Assembly: GCF_003751945.1 (NCBI RefSeq)
Contig: NZ_RJKL01000001.1
Coordinates: forward strand, 6,076,001-6,140,000
Direction: 5' to 3'
DNA: 64,000 bases
Source: Couchioplanes caeruleus
GTDB lineage: Bacteria; Actinomycetota; Actinomycetes; Mycobacteriales; Micromonosporaceae
Part shown: piece after piece, positions 1 through 8,430 of the stretch
How positions within the stretch are numbered: position 1 is the first letter of the stretch
Layout: each line of letters begins with the position of its first letter
Translations under genes and position numbers: made by a program
The notes under the pieces: generated by a model
The model's database searches: none
Told to the model about the DNA's origin: nothing
Seen by the model: only the letters and a program-made list of their open reading frames with translations

Positions 1-165
1 GGTGACCAGCAGGGCGGCGGTCAGCAGGGCGGCGGCGAGCAGGGCGGCGGCGAGCAGGGCGAGAACGGCGACGAGCAGGCCGACGACCAGCCGGGCAACG
101 GCAACGGCAGGGGCAACGGCAACGGGCAGAACCGCGGCCGGGGCCTGGTGGGCCTGCACGGCTGA
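1..165 (+). CDS. C-terminal tail of a Gly/Gln/Asn-rich protein (5' end outside window)
   Basis: Only the last 54 codons are present, read in frame 1 up to a TGA at 163-165. The tail is low complexity, built from repeats of the type QQGGG, EQGGGEQG and GNGNGRGNGNG, and ends in GLVGLHG. No domain can be recognised from this fragment, so the parent protein is unknown; a disordered C-terminal extension is the most that can be said. A strong hairpin starts 15 nt after the stop, which fits the end of a transcription unit. The parallel reading frame with an ATG at position 2 is judged a shadow, because frame 1 ends in a hairpin-associated stop. Confidence 0.55.
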   Translation, partial: GDQQGGGQQGGGEQGGGEQGENGDEQADDQPGNGNGRGNGNGQNRGRGLVGLHG

Positions 166-179
166 GCCCTTCCCCAGAC

Positions 180-230
180 GTGCTGCCCGCGTAGGCCATC
201 CTCCGTCCTGCGCGGGCAGCACTGTTTCTT
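180..230 (+). terminator. Intrinsic-type terminator hairpin
   Basis: A perfect 12-bp inverted repeat (GTGCTGCCCGCG at 180-191 and its complement at 211-222) encloses a 19-nt loop and is followed by a T-rich run at 223-230. It lies just after the stop of the partial gene and before the DUF2784 gene. Confidence 0.75.
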
Positions 231-243
231 ATAGCGTGCAAGC

Positions 244-648
244 GTGGGGTATTCGCTCCTGATCGTGGCCGCTGTGAGCGCGCACTACGCGTTCCTGGCG
301 TTCGGTGTCCTCGGCGGCTTCCTCGCCTGGCGCTGGCCCCGGCTGATCTGGACCCAGGTCGCCGCCGCGCTCTGGCTGCTGATCATCGTCCTGACGAACC
401 TCTACTGCCCGCTCACCTGGCTCGAGGACCGGGCCCGGGAGCGCCTCGGCGAGCCACCGCTCGAGGGCGGCTTCCTCGACAACCACGTCGCCGGGATCTT
501 CTATCCGTCCGGCTACGAGCGGGTCGCCCAGATCGTGGTGGCGGTGCTGGTGCTGACCTCGTGGACCGGCTTCTGGCTACTTCAGCGCCGCAACCGCCTC
601 CGCCAGCTCGATGCCCGTGGCGATGCCGCAGATCATCACCTGGTCTAG
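244..648 (+). CDS. DUF2784 family small membrane protein
   Basis: The 134-residue protein has hydrophobic segments near residues 4-27, 33-51 and 95-114 and the family landmarks FLAWRWP, a NxYCPLTxLE motif and GGFLDNHVAGIFYP, which match DUF2784 inner-membrane proteins of unknown function. It starts at GTG 244, just after the first membrane segment's upstream boundary; no earlier in-frame start gives a better N-terminus. Its last 24 codons overlap the 3' end of the convergent YbjN-like gene by 72 bp, and the C-terminal residues after the third membrane segment (RLRQLDARGDAADHHLV) look like sequence imposed by the opposite gene rather than a family feature. Confidence 0.8.
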   Translation: MGYSLLIVAAVSAHYAFLAFGVLGGFLAWRWPRLIWTQVAAALWLLIIVLTNLYCPLTWLEDRARERLGEPPLEGGFLDNHVAGIFYPSGYERVAQIVVAVLVLTSWTGFWLLQRRNRLRQLDARGDAADHHLV

Positions 649-993
649 CTGCGCGGGCGTCACGCCGTGCTCGAAGTCGGCGCCGACCTCGCCCACCACC
701 CGCACCACGCCGTCGTCGCCGGTGTGCACGTACGCCTTCGGCCAGAGCCGGTCGTGGTTCCAGGCGTTGCAGAACGCGTAGAGCTGCGGCACGTCGTCGG
801 TGCTGAACTCGACCTGGGTCAGCGACCTGACCTGGAAGATCTCGTGGTTCTTACCGAGCCGGAAGAAGTAGATCAGGCAGCCCTGCCAGTTGCCGCCGAC
901 GTCGCCGTCCTCGTCGAGGAAGTGGGCGAAGTCGCGGGCGTTCAACGCCGAGATGATCAGCTCGTTGCTCAACGGCTGCAGGGACGCGGGCAT
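577..993 (-). CDS. YbjN domain-containing protein
   Basis: The 138-residue acidic protein fits the YbjN family (a fold shared with type III secretion chaperones), with the FLDEDGDVGGNW, FFRLGKNHEIFQVRS and AYVHTGDDGVVRVVGE blocks that give the alternating strand pattern. Actinobacterial members have no firmly assigned biochemical role; adaptor or chaperone-like functions have been suggested for the family. It starts at ATG 991-993 with a CAGGA-like ribosome-binding site, and its 3' end overlaps the convergent DUF2784 gene. It is divergent from ftsK with about 87 bp between the starts, so the two share a promoter region. Confidence 0.8.
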   Translation of the reverse strand: MPASLQPLSNELIISALNARDFAHFLDEDGDVGGNWQGCLIYFFRLGKNHEIFQVRSLTQVEFSTDDVPQLYAFCNAWNHDRLWPKAYVHTGDDGVVRVVGEVGADFEHGVTPAQLDQVMICGIATGIELAEAVAALK

Positions 994-1067
994 GTCCTGA
1001 TCTTAATCCGCGGAAAAAGCGAAATCTGGTCACGGTGCGGCGCGCGGGGCCGCGGGCGCGTCGAGGC

Positions 1068-1073
1068 TACGGT
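1068..1073 (+). promoter_or_regulatory. -10 element for leaderless ftsK transcript
   Basis: The hexamer TACGGT ends 7 nt before the ATG at 1081, the spacing expected if transcription begins at or next to the start codon. This supports the MAGRT start over the in-frame ATG at 1075. Confidence 0.5.
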
Positions 1074-1080
1074 AATGGAC

Positions 1081-3645
1081 ATGGCGGGCCGAACTCCTCC
1101 GGCGAGCCGGGGCCGTGCCGCGTCCAAGGGCGGCGCCGCGTCGGCGCGTACCCGTCAGCCGGTGCGCCAGCCCGTCCGCAAGGCCGCCGCCGCCCCGGCC
1201 CGCAAGTCCACCCCGGCGCGCAAGACGACCCCGGCACGAAGCCGGGCCCGTAGCGCCACCCGGGCGCGTCCCAGCGTCGGCGCGGCCGTCGCCGGCGGCA
1301 TCGGCCGCGGTGCCGGCGCCCTCTGGATGGGGTTGGCGCACAGCGTCGGCTGGGTCGCCCGCGGCGTCGGACGGCAGGCGGCCACCGCCAAGGAGATCGA
1401 TCCGGAGCACCGCCGCGACGGCGCCGGCCTGCTCATGCTCGGCCTGGCCATCCTCGTCGGGGTCGCGGTCTGGGCCGGCTCGGCCGGGCCGGTCGGCGAA
1501 TGGCTCGCCGACGCGGTGCGGCTGTTCCTCGGCGGCCTGGGCGTCCTGCTCCCGCTTCTCCTGCTGTACGGCGCCATCCGCTTCATGCGCAAGCCCGCCG
1601 ACCCGGAGCATCGGGGCCGGTCCGTGGTCGGCTGGAGCGCCCTGCTCATCGCCTCGGCGAGCCTGCTGCACATCGCCCAGCGCCCCGCCGACGACGTCGA
1701 GCTCACCAACTCCGGAGGCCTCCTCGGGTACGGGGTGGGCGCGCTGCTCGAACGTGCGGTGACCGCGTGGGTCGCCGTACCGTTGCTGATCCTGCTCTTC
1801 GTCTTCGGTCTGCTCGTCATCACCGCGACGCCGATCAACCGGATCCCCGAGCGGTTGCTGCTCCTCGCCGACGTGCTGCTCGGCCGGTCGACCGCCCGGG
1901 CGCCGATGCCGGCCCCCGAGCCGCCCGACCTCGACGACGAGGAGCCGGAGGAGCCGTCGGAGGAGCCCAGGACCCGCCGTCCGGCGCGCCGCCGCCAGGG
2001 GTCGCTCGCCGACATCGGTCTGGGCCCGCAGGACGAGGGGGCCGGCGACGAGATCCTGCACGACACGGTCGCCCTGCCGCGCGGCGCCAAGCTTCCGGCG
2101 AGCCGCGCCCCCGATCCGCCGGAGCACTCACCGCTGCCTACCCGCGCCGAGCAGTTGGAGATCGCCTCGGTGCCGGGAGACTACCGCCTGCCGCCGCCGA
2201 ACCTGCTCGGCAAGGGGGCCGCCCCGAAGACGCGCAGCCGCGCCAACGACGAGATCATGGCGGCGCTCACCGGCGTCTTCGACCAGTTCAACGTCGACGC
2301 CCAGGTCACCGGCTTCACCCGCGGACCGACGGTCACCCGCTACGAGGTCGAGGTCGGCTCGGGCGTCAAGGTCGAGCGGATCACCCAGCTCTCGCGCAAC
2401 ATCGCGTACGCGGTGAAGTCGCCCGACGTGCGCATCCTGTCGCCGATCCCGGGCAAGAGCGCGGTCGGCGTCGAGATTCCCAACACGGATCCGGAGAACG
2501 TCTCCCTCGGCGACGTCCTGCGATCGCGCGCCGCGACGGCCGACCACCACCCGATGCTGGTCGCCCTCGGCAAGGACATCGAGGGCGGGTTCGTCGTCGC
2601 CAACCTGGCGAAGATGCCGCACATCCTCATCGCGGGCGCCACCGGCGCCGGCAAGTCCTCCTGCCTGAACTCGCTGCTGGTGTCGCTGCTGACCCGGGCC
2701 ACCCCGGACGAGGTCCGGCTGCTACTCGTCGACCCCAAGCGGGTGGAGATGACCGCGTACGAGGGCATCCCGCACCTCGTCACGCCGATCGTCACCAACC
2801 CGAAGAAGGCGGCCGACGCCCTCGAGTGGGTCGTCCGCGAGATGGACATGCGCTACGACGACCTCGCCGCCAACGGGGTACGCCACATCGACGACTTCAA
2901 CCGCAAGGTCCGCAACGGCGAGATCACGGCGCCGCCGGGCAGCGAGCGGGTCATGAAGCCGTACCCGTACCTGTTGGTGATCGTCGACGAGCTGGCCGAC
3001 CTGATGATGGTCGCGCCGCGCGACGTGGAGGACTCGGTCGTCCGCATCACCCAGCTCGCCCGCGCCGCCGGCATCCACCTGGTCCTGGCCACCCAGCGGC
3101 CCTCGGTGGACGTGGTGACCGGCCTCATCAAGGCCAACGTCCCGTCCCGGCTGGCGTTCGCCACCAGCTCGCTGGCCGACTCGCGGGTCATCCTCGACCA
3201 GCCGGGCGCGGAGAAGCTCCTGGGCCGCGGCGACGGCCTCTTCCTGCCGATGGGCGCCTCCAAGCCGATCCGCATCCAGGGCGCCTGGGTGGACGAGAAG
3301 GAGATCGCCCAGGTCGTCAAGTTCTGCAAGGACCAGCGGGAGCCGCAGTTCCGCGAGGACGTCACCGCCCCGGTGGCGAACAAGAAGAAGGAGATCGACG
3401 AGGAGATCGGCGAGGACCTCGAGGTCCTGCTCCAGGCGATCGAGCTCGTCGTCACCTCGCAGTTCGGCTCGACCTCGATGCTGCAGCGCAAGCTGCGCGT
3501 CGGGTTCGCCAAGGCGGGCCGCCTGATGGACCTGATGGAGACCCGCGGCATCGTCGGACCCTCCGAGGGCTCCAAGGCGCGCGAGGTGCTCGTCAAACCG
3601 GACGAACTGGAAGCAACTCTCGCCACCCTCCGCTTGGACGACTGA
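1081..3645 (+). CDS. ftsK: DNA translocase FtsK/SpoIIIE
   Basis: FtsK pumps double-stranded DNA through the closing septum using ATP. The 854-residue protein has a basic Pro/Ala/Lys-rich N-terminal tail, four membrane segments (about residues 119-136, 148-166, 182-198 and 232-250), an acidic Pro-rich linker, and a RecA-like motor with Walker A GATGAGKS at 519-526 and Walker B VDE at 635-637. The C-terminal winged-helix gamma domain (about 780-848) should read the chromosome's orienting sequences. I chose ATG 1081 because MAGRT is a natural start and a -10 box lies 7 nt upstream; ATG 1075 is the alternative. A 22-bp tandem repeat spans its stop codon. rimO follows from its own promoter. Confidence 0.95.
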   Translation: MAGRTPPASRGRAASKGGAASARTRQPVRQPVRKAAAAPARKSTPARKTTPARSRARSATRARPSVGAAVAGGIGRGAGALWMGLAHSVGWVARGVGRQAATAKEIDPEHRRDGAGLLMLGLAILVGVAVWAGSAGPVGEWLADAVRLFLGGLGVLLPLLLLYGAIRFMRKPADPEHRGRSVVGWSALLIASASLLHIAQRPADDVELTNSGGLLGYGVGALLERAVTAWVAVPLLILLFVFGLLVITATPINRIPERLLLLADVLLGRSTARAPMPAPEPPDLDDEEPEEPSEEPRTRRPARRRQGSLADIGLGPQDEGAGDEILHDTVALPRGAKLPASRAPDPPEHSPLPTRAEQLEIASVPGDYRLPPPNLLGKGAAPKTRSRANDEIMAALTGVFDQFNVDAQVTGFTRGPTVTRYEVEVGSGVKVERITQLSRNIAYAVKSPDVRILSPIPGKSAVGVEIPNTDPENVSLGDVLRSRAATADHHPMLVALGKDIEGGFVVANLAKMPHILIAGATGAGKSSCLNSLLVSLLTRATPDEVRLLLVDPKRVEMTAYEGIPHLVTPIVTNPKKAADALEWVVREMDMRYDDLAANGVRHIDDFNRKVRNGEITAPPGSERVMKPYPYLLVIVDELADLMMVAPRDVEDSVVRITQLARAAGIHLVLATQRPSVDVVTGLIKANVPSRLAFATSSLADSRVILDQPGAEKLLGRGDGLFLPMGASKPIRIQGAWVDEKEIAQVVKFCKDQREPQFREDVTAPVANKKKEIDEEIGEDLEVLLQAIELVVTSQFGSTSMLQRKLRVGFAKAGRLMDLMETRGIVGPSEGSKAREVLVKPDELEATLATLRLDD

Positions 3646-3696
3646 GCCTTTCCGCCCGGACGATCGAGCCACTCCGCCTGGACGACCGGGCCGGGA
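3631..3696 (+). repeat. 22-bp tandem repeat across the ftsK stop codon
   Basis: Three imperfect 22-bp units (3631-3652, 3653-3674, 3675-3696) share the core GGACGA followed by CGAGCC or a variant. The first unit encodes the last residues LDD and contains the TGA stop. The period is not a multiple of three, so later units are noncoding. Confidence 0.7.
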
Positions 3697-3703
3697 CAGC
3701 CGG

Positions 3704-3709
3704 TAACCT
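3704..3709 (+). promoter_or_regulatory. -10 element for leaderless rimO transcript
   Basis: TAACCT ends 6 nt before the GTG at 3716, so predicted transcription starts at the first base of the start codon. No Shine-Dalgarno sequence is present, which supports leaderless initiation. Confidence 0.6.
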
Positions 3710-3715
3710 TGGCGG

Positions 3716-5209
3716 GTGTCCGTGACTCCCCCGCCCCGCCGCGTCGCTCTGCTCACCCTCGGCTGCGCCCGCAACGAAGTCGACTCCGAGGAGCTCGCCG
3801 CGCGCCTCGACGCCGGGGGGTGGCAGGTCAGCACGGACGCCGAGGGCGCCGACGTGGTGGTCGTCAACACCTGCGGTTTCGTCGAGAAGGCCAAGCAGGA
3901 CTCGATCGAGACGCTGCTCGCCGCCGCGGACACCGGGGCCAAGGTCGTCGCCGCCGGCTGCATGGCCGAACGGTACGGGCGGGAGCTGGCCGACAGCCTG
4001 CCCGAGGCGCAGGCGGTGCTGGGCTTCGACGACTACACCGACATCGCCGCCCGGCTCGATGGCGTGCTGGCAGGCGAGAAGTTCGACGCGCACACTCCCC
4101 GGGACCGGCGTGAGCTGCTGCCGCTGACCCCGGTGCACCGCCAGGCCGCGAAGGTGGTCGTGCCCGGCCACGCCACCGTCGACGAGCACACCCCCGCCCA
4201 CCTGCGCACGGTGCTGCGCCGCCGGCTCGACACCGGGCCGGTCGCCAGCCTGAAGCTCGCCAGTGGATGCGACCGCCGGTGCTCGTTCTGCGCGATCCCG
4301 GCGTTCCGGGGCGCGTTCGTCTCCCGTGACCCGCAGGAGCTTCTCGCCGAGGCGGAGTGGCTGGCCGGCACGGGCGTGCGTGAGCTGGTGCTGGTCAGCG
4401 AGAACAGCACGTCGTACGGCAAGGACCTCGGCGACCCGAGGGCCCTGGAGAAGCTGCTCCCGCAGCTCGCGGCCGTCGAGGGGATCGTGCGGGTGCGCGC
4501 GAGCTACCTGCAGCCCGCCGAGACCCGGCCCGGCCTGGTCGAGGTCATCGCCACGACCCCGGGGGTCGCCGCCTACTACGACCTGTCGTTCCAGCACTCG
4601 AGCGAGCCGGTGCTGCGCCGAATGCGGCGCTTCGGGTCGACCGAGCGCTTCCTCGACCTGCTCGCCTCCGCGCGGGCCCTGGCGCCCGAGGCCGGCGCCC
4701 GCAGCAACTTCATCGTCGGCTTCCCCGGCGAGACCCGGCAGGACGTCGACGAGCTGGTCCGCTTTCTCACGGAGGCGCGCCTCGACGCCATCGGCGTCTT
4801 CGACTACAGCGACGAGGACGGCACGGAGGCCGCCGGTCTCTCCGGCAAGGTGCGCGAGGACACCCTCAAGCGCCGGTACGCCCGGATCAGCGACCTCGCC
4901 GACGAGCTGTGCGCCCAGCGCGCGGAGGACCGTCTCGGCTCGGTGGTCGAGGTGATGGTCGACACCGTGGAGGCGGGCGAGATCGAGGGCCGCGCCGAGC
5001 ACCAGGCCCCGGAGGTGGACGGCTCGACCACGCTGGTCGCGGGCGACGCCCAGGTCGACCTGGCGGCGCTGCGCCCCGGCGACCTCGTCCGAGCCCGGGT
5101 CACGGGCACCGAGGGCGTCGACCTGATCGCCGTACCCATCGAGATGATCTCCGCGGCTTCCGCGGCGCGGCCGGCCACCTCCCTGCCGACGGTGGCGACC
5201 GCGCCATGA
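3716..5209 (+). CDS. rimO: Ribosomal protein uS12 methylthiotransferase RimO
   Basis: RimO is a radical-SAM enzyme with two iron-sulfur clusters that methylthiolates a conserved aspartate of ribosomal protein uS12. The 497-residue protein has the N-terminal UPF0004 domain with cluster cysteines C17, C53 and C82, the radical-SAM motif C185xxxC189xxC192, and a C-terminal TRAM domain (about 400-475). The motif order separates it from MiaB, which is present elsewhere in the window. A linker of about 40 residues between the first two domains ([20 protein letters not shown]) is longer than in many homologues. The stop overlaps the pgsA start (ATGA), so the two genes are translationally coupled. Confidence 0.95.
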   Translation: MSVTPPPRRVALLTLGCARNEVDSEELAARLDAGGWQVSTDAEGADVVVVNTCGFVEKAKQDSIETLLAAADTGAKVVAAGCMAERYGRELADSLPEAQAVLGFDDYTDIAARLDGVLAGEKFDAHTPRDRRELLPLTPVHRQAAKVVVPGHATVDEHTPAHLRTVLRRRLDTGPVASLKLASGCDRRCSFCAIPAFRGAFVSRDPQELLAEAEWLAGTGVRELVLVSENSTSYGKDLGDPRALEKLLPQLAAVEGIVRVRASYLQPAETRPGLVEVIATTPGVAAYYDLSFQHSSEPVLRRMRRFGSTERFLDLLASARALAPEAGARSNFIVGFPGETRQDVDELVRFLTEARLDAIGVFDYSDEDGTEAAGLSGKVREDTLKRRYARISDLADELCAQRAEDRLGSVVEVMVDTVEAGEIEGRAEHQAPEVDGSTTLVAGDAQVDLAALRPGDLVRARVTGTEGVDLIAVPIEMISAASAARPATSLPTVATAP

Positions 5210-5808
5210 CCGAGGAGCCGGTGCCGGTCGCCGCCCCCCGGCGCGTCCCGCTCAACAACCCGGCGAACATGCTGACGGCCGTCCGGATCGTGCTCGTCCC
5301 GGTCTTCGTGGTCTTCACCGCGATCTCGGAGACGGCCGGAACCGGCTGGCGCATCGCGGCCTGCCTGACCTTCTGCGTGGCGTCGGCGACGGACTTCGCG
5401 GACGGCTGGATCGCCCGCCGCTACCAGCTAGTCACCTCGTTCGGCAAGGTGGCGGACCCGATCGCCGACAAGGCCCTGACCGGCAGCGCGCTGATCCTGC
5501 TGTCGGCGTACGACCGGCTGTCGTGGTGGGTGACGGGGCTGATCCTGCTCCGTGAGTGGGGCGTCACCGCGCTGCGGTTCTGGGTGATCCGCTACGGCAT
5601 CATCCCGGCCAGCCGCGGCGGCAAGCTCAAGACCGCCCTGCAGATCCTGGCCATCGCCTGGCTGCTCTGGCCGGTGCCGGCGCCCTTCGACGCGGTGGGG
5701 ACCTGGCTGATGGTGGCGGCCCTGCTGATCACCATGGTCACCGGCGCGGACTACGTCCTGCAGGCGTTACGGATCCGCCGGGAGGCGCTCTCCCGGCCGG
5801 GGGACTAA
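5206..5808 (+). CDS. pgsA: CDP-diacylglycerol-glycerol-3-phosphate 3-phosphatidyltransferase
   Basis: This integral membrane enzyme makes phosphatidylglycerol phosphate from CDP-diacylglycerol and glycerol-3-phosphate, the first committed step towards phosphatidylglycerol and cardiolipin. The CDP-alcohol phosphotransferase signature is complete: D63, D66, G67, A70-R71, G80, D84 and D88 have the exact family spacing, with the aspartates binding the metal. Several hydrophobic segments follow. At 200 residues it has the normal length. It begins inside the rimO stop codon (ATGA) and is followed after 62 bp by cinA, an arrangement seen in many actinobacteria. Other CDP-alcohol transferases share the signature, so the exact alcohol substrate rests on context. 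Confidence 0.93.
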   Translation: MTEEPVPVAAPRRVPLNNPANMLTAVRIVLVPVFVVFTAISETAGTGWRIAACLTFCVASATDFADGWIARRYQLVTSFGKVADPIADKALTGSALILLSAYDRLSWWVTGLILLREWGVTALRFWVIRYGIIPASRGGKLKTALQILAIAWLLWPVPAPFDAVGTWLMVAALLITMVTGADYVLQALRIRREALSRPGD

Positions 5809-5870
5809 CCCGGGCCTCCGGGGGGTACGACGGGGTCTCGGCGCAGGCCCGCCGGATCGAGTGGGGGGAC

Positions 5871-6368
5871 ATGGACACCGGAGTAGCCGCGGCGGCGGTC
5901 GTACACGCTCTCGTGGATCGCCGTCAGACGCTGGCGGTGGCGGAATCGCTGACCGGCGGGCTGCTGGCGGCCACCGTCGTCGAGATCCCCGGGGTCAGCG
6001 CGGTGTTCCGGGGCGGCGTGGTCGTGTATGCGACAGATCTCAAGCATGCGCTGGCGGGCGTACCCGAGGATCTGCTGGCCGACCGCGGCCCGGTGGACCC
6101 GGACGTGGCGCAAGCGATGGCCGAGGGCGTCCGGGGCCGCTGCGGCGCCGACTGGGGGCTGGCCACCACCGGCGTGGCGGGGCCCGAACCGCAGGACGGC
6201 AAGCCCGTCGGCCTGGTGTTCGTGGCGGTGGCGGGGCCGGTCCGGACGCAGGTCCAGGAGCTCAAGCTCGACGGCTCGAGGGCCGACATCCGGCGCGAGA
6301 CGATGACCTCCGCCCTCACGCTCCTCGTCGAGGAACTCCGGGATTCCGAGGCGGCGACCCCGGCCTGA
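5871..6368 (+). CDS. cinA: CinA C-terminal domain protein (nicotinamide-nucleotide amidohydrolase type)
   Basis: The 165-residue protein is the stand-alone CinA C-terminal domain (PncC type), which deamidates nicotinamide mononucleotide in pyridine nucleotide recycling. The family motifs AESLTGGLLAA, GGVVVYATDLK and TTGVAGPEPQDGKPVG are intact. The N-terminal molybdopterin-binding-like domain of full-length CinA is absent, which is usual for the actinobacterial copy. The start at ATG 5871 is preceded by a GGGGGG run that can serve as ribosome-binding site; frames upstream are shadows. It lies between pgsA and clgR, a conserved neighbourhood. Confidence 0.9.
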   Translation: MDTGVAAAAVVHALVDRRQTLAVAESLTGGLLAATVVEIPGVSAVFRGGVVVYATDLKHALAGVPEDLLADRGPVDPDVAQAMAEGVRGRCGADWGLATTGVAGPEPQDGKPVGLVFVAVAGPVRTQVQELKLDGSRADIRRETMTSALTLLVEELRDSEAATPA

Positions 6369-6537
6369 CCATGCCGTCACGTATTCGTCATGATCGTCTC
6401 AAGAGTCCCGCGCGCGTCCCGGGAGTGCCCACCCGTCCCGGAATTCGGCGGGGCGGGATGTCGGCGTCGCGCGCACCGGGTACGGTTGCGGGAAGCCTCC
6501 GGCGGCTGCCGGTGGCCCCGCCGCAGGAGGAGGTGCC

Positions 6538-7044
6538 ATGGTCCTGCTACGCCGGGTAATCGGTGACGCACTTCGGGCGCGCAGGCAGGGACAGCACCGC
6601 ACGCTGCGTGAGGTGTCGACCGCCGCCAACGTGAGCCTCGGATACCTCTCCGAGATCGAACGCGGCCAGAAGGAAGCTTCCAGCGAGCTGCTGGCCGCCA
6701 TCTGCGAGGCCCTCGGCGCCCGCCTCTCCGAGGTGCTCGGCGAGGTGAGCGGCACACTCGCGCTCGCGGAGGGCATGTCGGGCGTGCTCGTGCCGGTGGA
6801 GCACACACCGGCCCAGACGGCCGGTTCCACCGCCGCTCCGGATACCCAGGCCGCCGCCTCAGCGCAGGCTGCGCAGACCGTCGCGGCCGGCACGAGGGTG
6901 AAGCAGCAGGCCAAGGAAGCGGCGCCGGTGCGCCAGGTCACGACCGGCGGCGGCGTCTCGGTCTCCGTCCGCCAGGACAACCCGCTCAAGGCCACGCTCC
7001 GCACCCGCCGCAAGCGCGAGCGCGACGTGGTGTGCGCGGCCTGA
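6538..7044 (+). CDS. clgR: ClgR-type helix-turn-helix transcription regulator
   Basis: This 168-residue XRE-family regulator has its DNA-binding domain in the first 70 residues ([27 protein letters not shown] is the helix-turn-helix). In related actinobacteria ClgR activates clp protease genes and the psp envelope-stress genes. A disordered Ala/Gln/Thr-rich linker follows, then a basic C-terminus ending in VVCAA. A C-terminal Ala-Ala end is the known degradation signal through which Clp protease controls ClgR levels, so a feedback loop is likely here. An AGGAGGAGG ribosome-binding site precedes ATG 6538. The pspA and pspM genes follow, the order known from mycobacteria. Confidence 0.88.
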   Translation: MVLLRRVIGDALRARRQGQHRTLREVSTAANVSLGYLSEIERGQKEASSELLAAICEALGARLSEVLGEVSGTLALAEGMSGVLVPVEHTPAQTAGSTAAPDTQAAASAQAAQTVAAGTRVKQQAKEAAPVRQVTTGGGVSVSVRQDNPLKATLRTRRKRERDVVCAA

Positions 7045-7362
7045 TCGCCTGAGACCTCGCCTATCCCGATCCACGTTTCTGCCGGTCCGGCCCTTGCTTT
7101 CCGGGATTGCCGGGCAGCCCCGCCGGCGATTCTCGCCGTGGCGAACCGTGATCAACCGGCGGCGCCACGGCGTCGCCGGAACGTCGATCGGCGCGTAGCC
7201 TCGAACGTGGGGGATCCCCCTGGAACACCCTGAGATCCCCCCGAGGTCACGTGACGCCGGTGGCGAAGAGCTGACACGATGGAGCCCGCGCCATCGTGAA
7301 GACCCCTCGGGCCCGCGTCGGTGGCGCGTCCGATGCAGCGACATTGAGGGGATACCGCGGAT
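7045..7362 (+). other. clgR-pspA intergenic control region
   Basis: This 318-bp gap holds no convincing gene. A palindrome-like element at 7130-7146 (TCGCC-GT-GGCGA core) resembles the CGC...GCG arms reported for ClgR operators, although the spacer is 4 rather than 5 nt. It probably carries the pspA promoter, separating pspA from clgR transcription. Confidence 0.35.
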
Positions 7363-8214
7363 ATGGCGAACCCGTTCGTCAAGGGCTGGCATTACGTGAT
7401 GGCGCTCTTCGGCGCGAAGATCGACGAGTACGCCGATCCCAAGGTGCAGATCCAGCAGGCCATCGAGGATGCCCAGCGGCAGCACCAGGCGCTCGTGCAG
7501 CAGGCCGCGGCCGTGATCGGCAACCAGCGTCAGCTCGAGATGAAGCTGTCGCGGCAGATGTCCGAGGTCGAGAAGCTGCAGGGCATGGCCCGCCAGGCGC
7601 TGGTCCTGGCCGACCGCGCCCGCGCCGCCGGCGACGAGGCCGAGGCCCAGAAGTACGAGTCGACGGCGCAGACGCTCGCCACCCAGCTCGTCTCCGGCGA
7701 GCAGTCGATGGAAGACCTGAAGACCCTGCACGACCAGGCGCTCGGCGCGGCCGGTCAGGCCCGCAAGGCGGTCGAGAACAACGCGATGGTGCTCCAGCAG
7801 CGCATCGCCGAGCGTTCCCGCCTGCTCAGCCAGCTCGAGCAGGCCAAGATGCAGGAAACCGTCGCGAAGTCGCTCGAGTCGATGTCCTCGCTGGCCGCGC
7901 CGGGCAACACCCCGTCCCTGGACGAGGTCCGCGACAAGATCGAGCAGCGCTACGCCAACGCCATGGGCCGCGCCGAACTCGCCTCCAACTCGGTCGAGGG
8001 ACGCATGCTCGAGGTGCAGAAGTCGAGCCTCGACCTGGCCGGCTCGTCGCGCCTCGAGCAGATCCGGGCCAGCATGGCGGGCGAGAAGCTCGGCGGCACC
8101 CCGGCCCAGCCGGCGGTGGAGAAGGCCCCGGCGGCGGACCCGGCCGGCGTCGCCCGCCTGGACGAGATCCGGGCCAGCATGAACAAGCGCGGAGACACGA
8201 CGGCCGCGGGTTGA
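7363..8214 (+). CDS. pspA: Phage shock protein A (PspA/IM30 family)
   Basis: PspA is a coiled-coil, ESCRT-III-like protein that polymerises on stressed cytoplasmic membranes. The 283-residue protein starts with the amphipathic helix region ([24 protein letters not shown]) and continues as a long heptad-rich coil to about residue 225. The C-terminal part carries two copies of a short motif, LEQIRASM and LDEIRASM, at the end of the coil and just before the C-terminus, a duplication seen in actinobacterial members. GAGGGG 11 nt before ATG 7363 is the ribosome-binding site. Its location between clgR and pspM suggests ClgR control. Confidence 0.93.
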   Translation: MANPFVKGWHYVMALFGAKIDEYADPKVQIQQAIEDAQRQHQALVQQAAAVIGNQRQLEMKLSRQMSEVEKLQGMARQALVLADRARAAGDEAEAQKYESTAQTLATQLVSGEQSMEDLKTLHDQALGAAGQARKAVENNAMVLQQRIAERSRLLSQLEQAKMQETVAKSLESMSSLAAPGNTPSLDEVRDKIEQRYANAMGRAELASNSVEGRMLEVQKSSLDLAGSSRLEQIRASMAGEKLGGTPAQPAVEKAPAADPAGVARLDEIRASMNKRGDTTAAG

Positions 8215-8231
8215 GCGCCGCGGGGTTGACC
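8203..8231 (+). repeat. 15-bp duplication containing the pspA stop codon
   Basis: Two imperfect units (GCCGCGGGTTGAGC and GCCGCGGGGTTGACC) put a second TGA at 8227-8229, exactly 15 nt in frame after the real stop at 8212-8214. Confidence 0.5.
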
Positions 8232-8430
8232 CCCGCACCGACCCGGCCCGCGGGCGCTCAGTTCGGCCGGGCCGAGGAGCGGTTGGTCAGTTCGGCGGGC
8301 CGGACGGGATCGCTCAGCTAGGCCGGGGCTCGACCCGGTCCGCGGCGGCCCGGTCGGGGCCGTCGAGGACGGGACACCGAAGACCGGCCGGTCGCAAGTC
8401 CGGCCGGAGGAGCGGAGAGGGGAGCGGACG

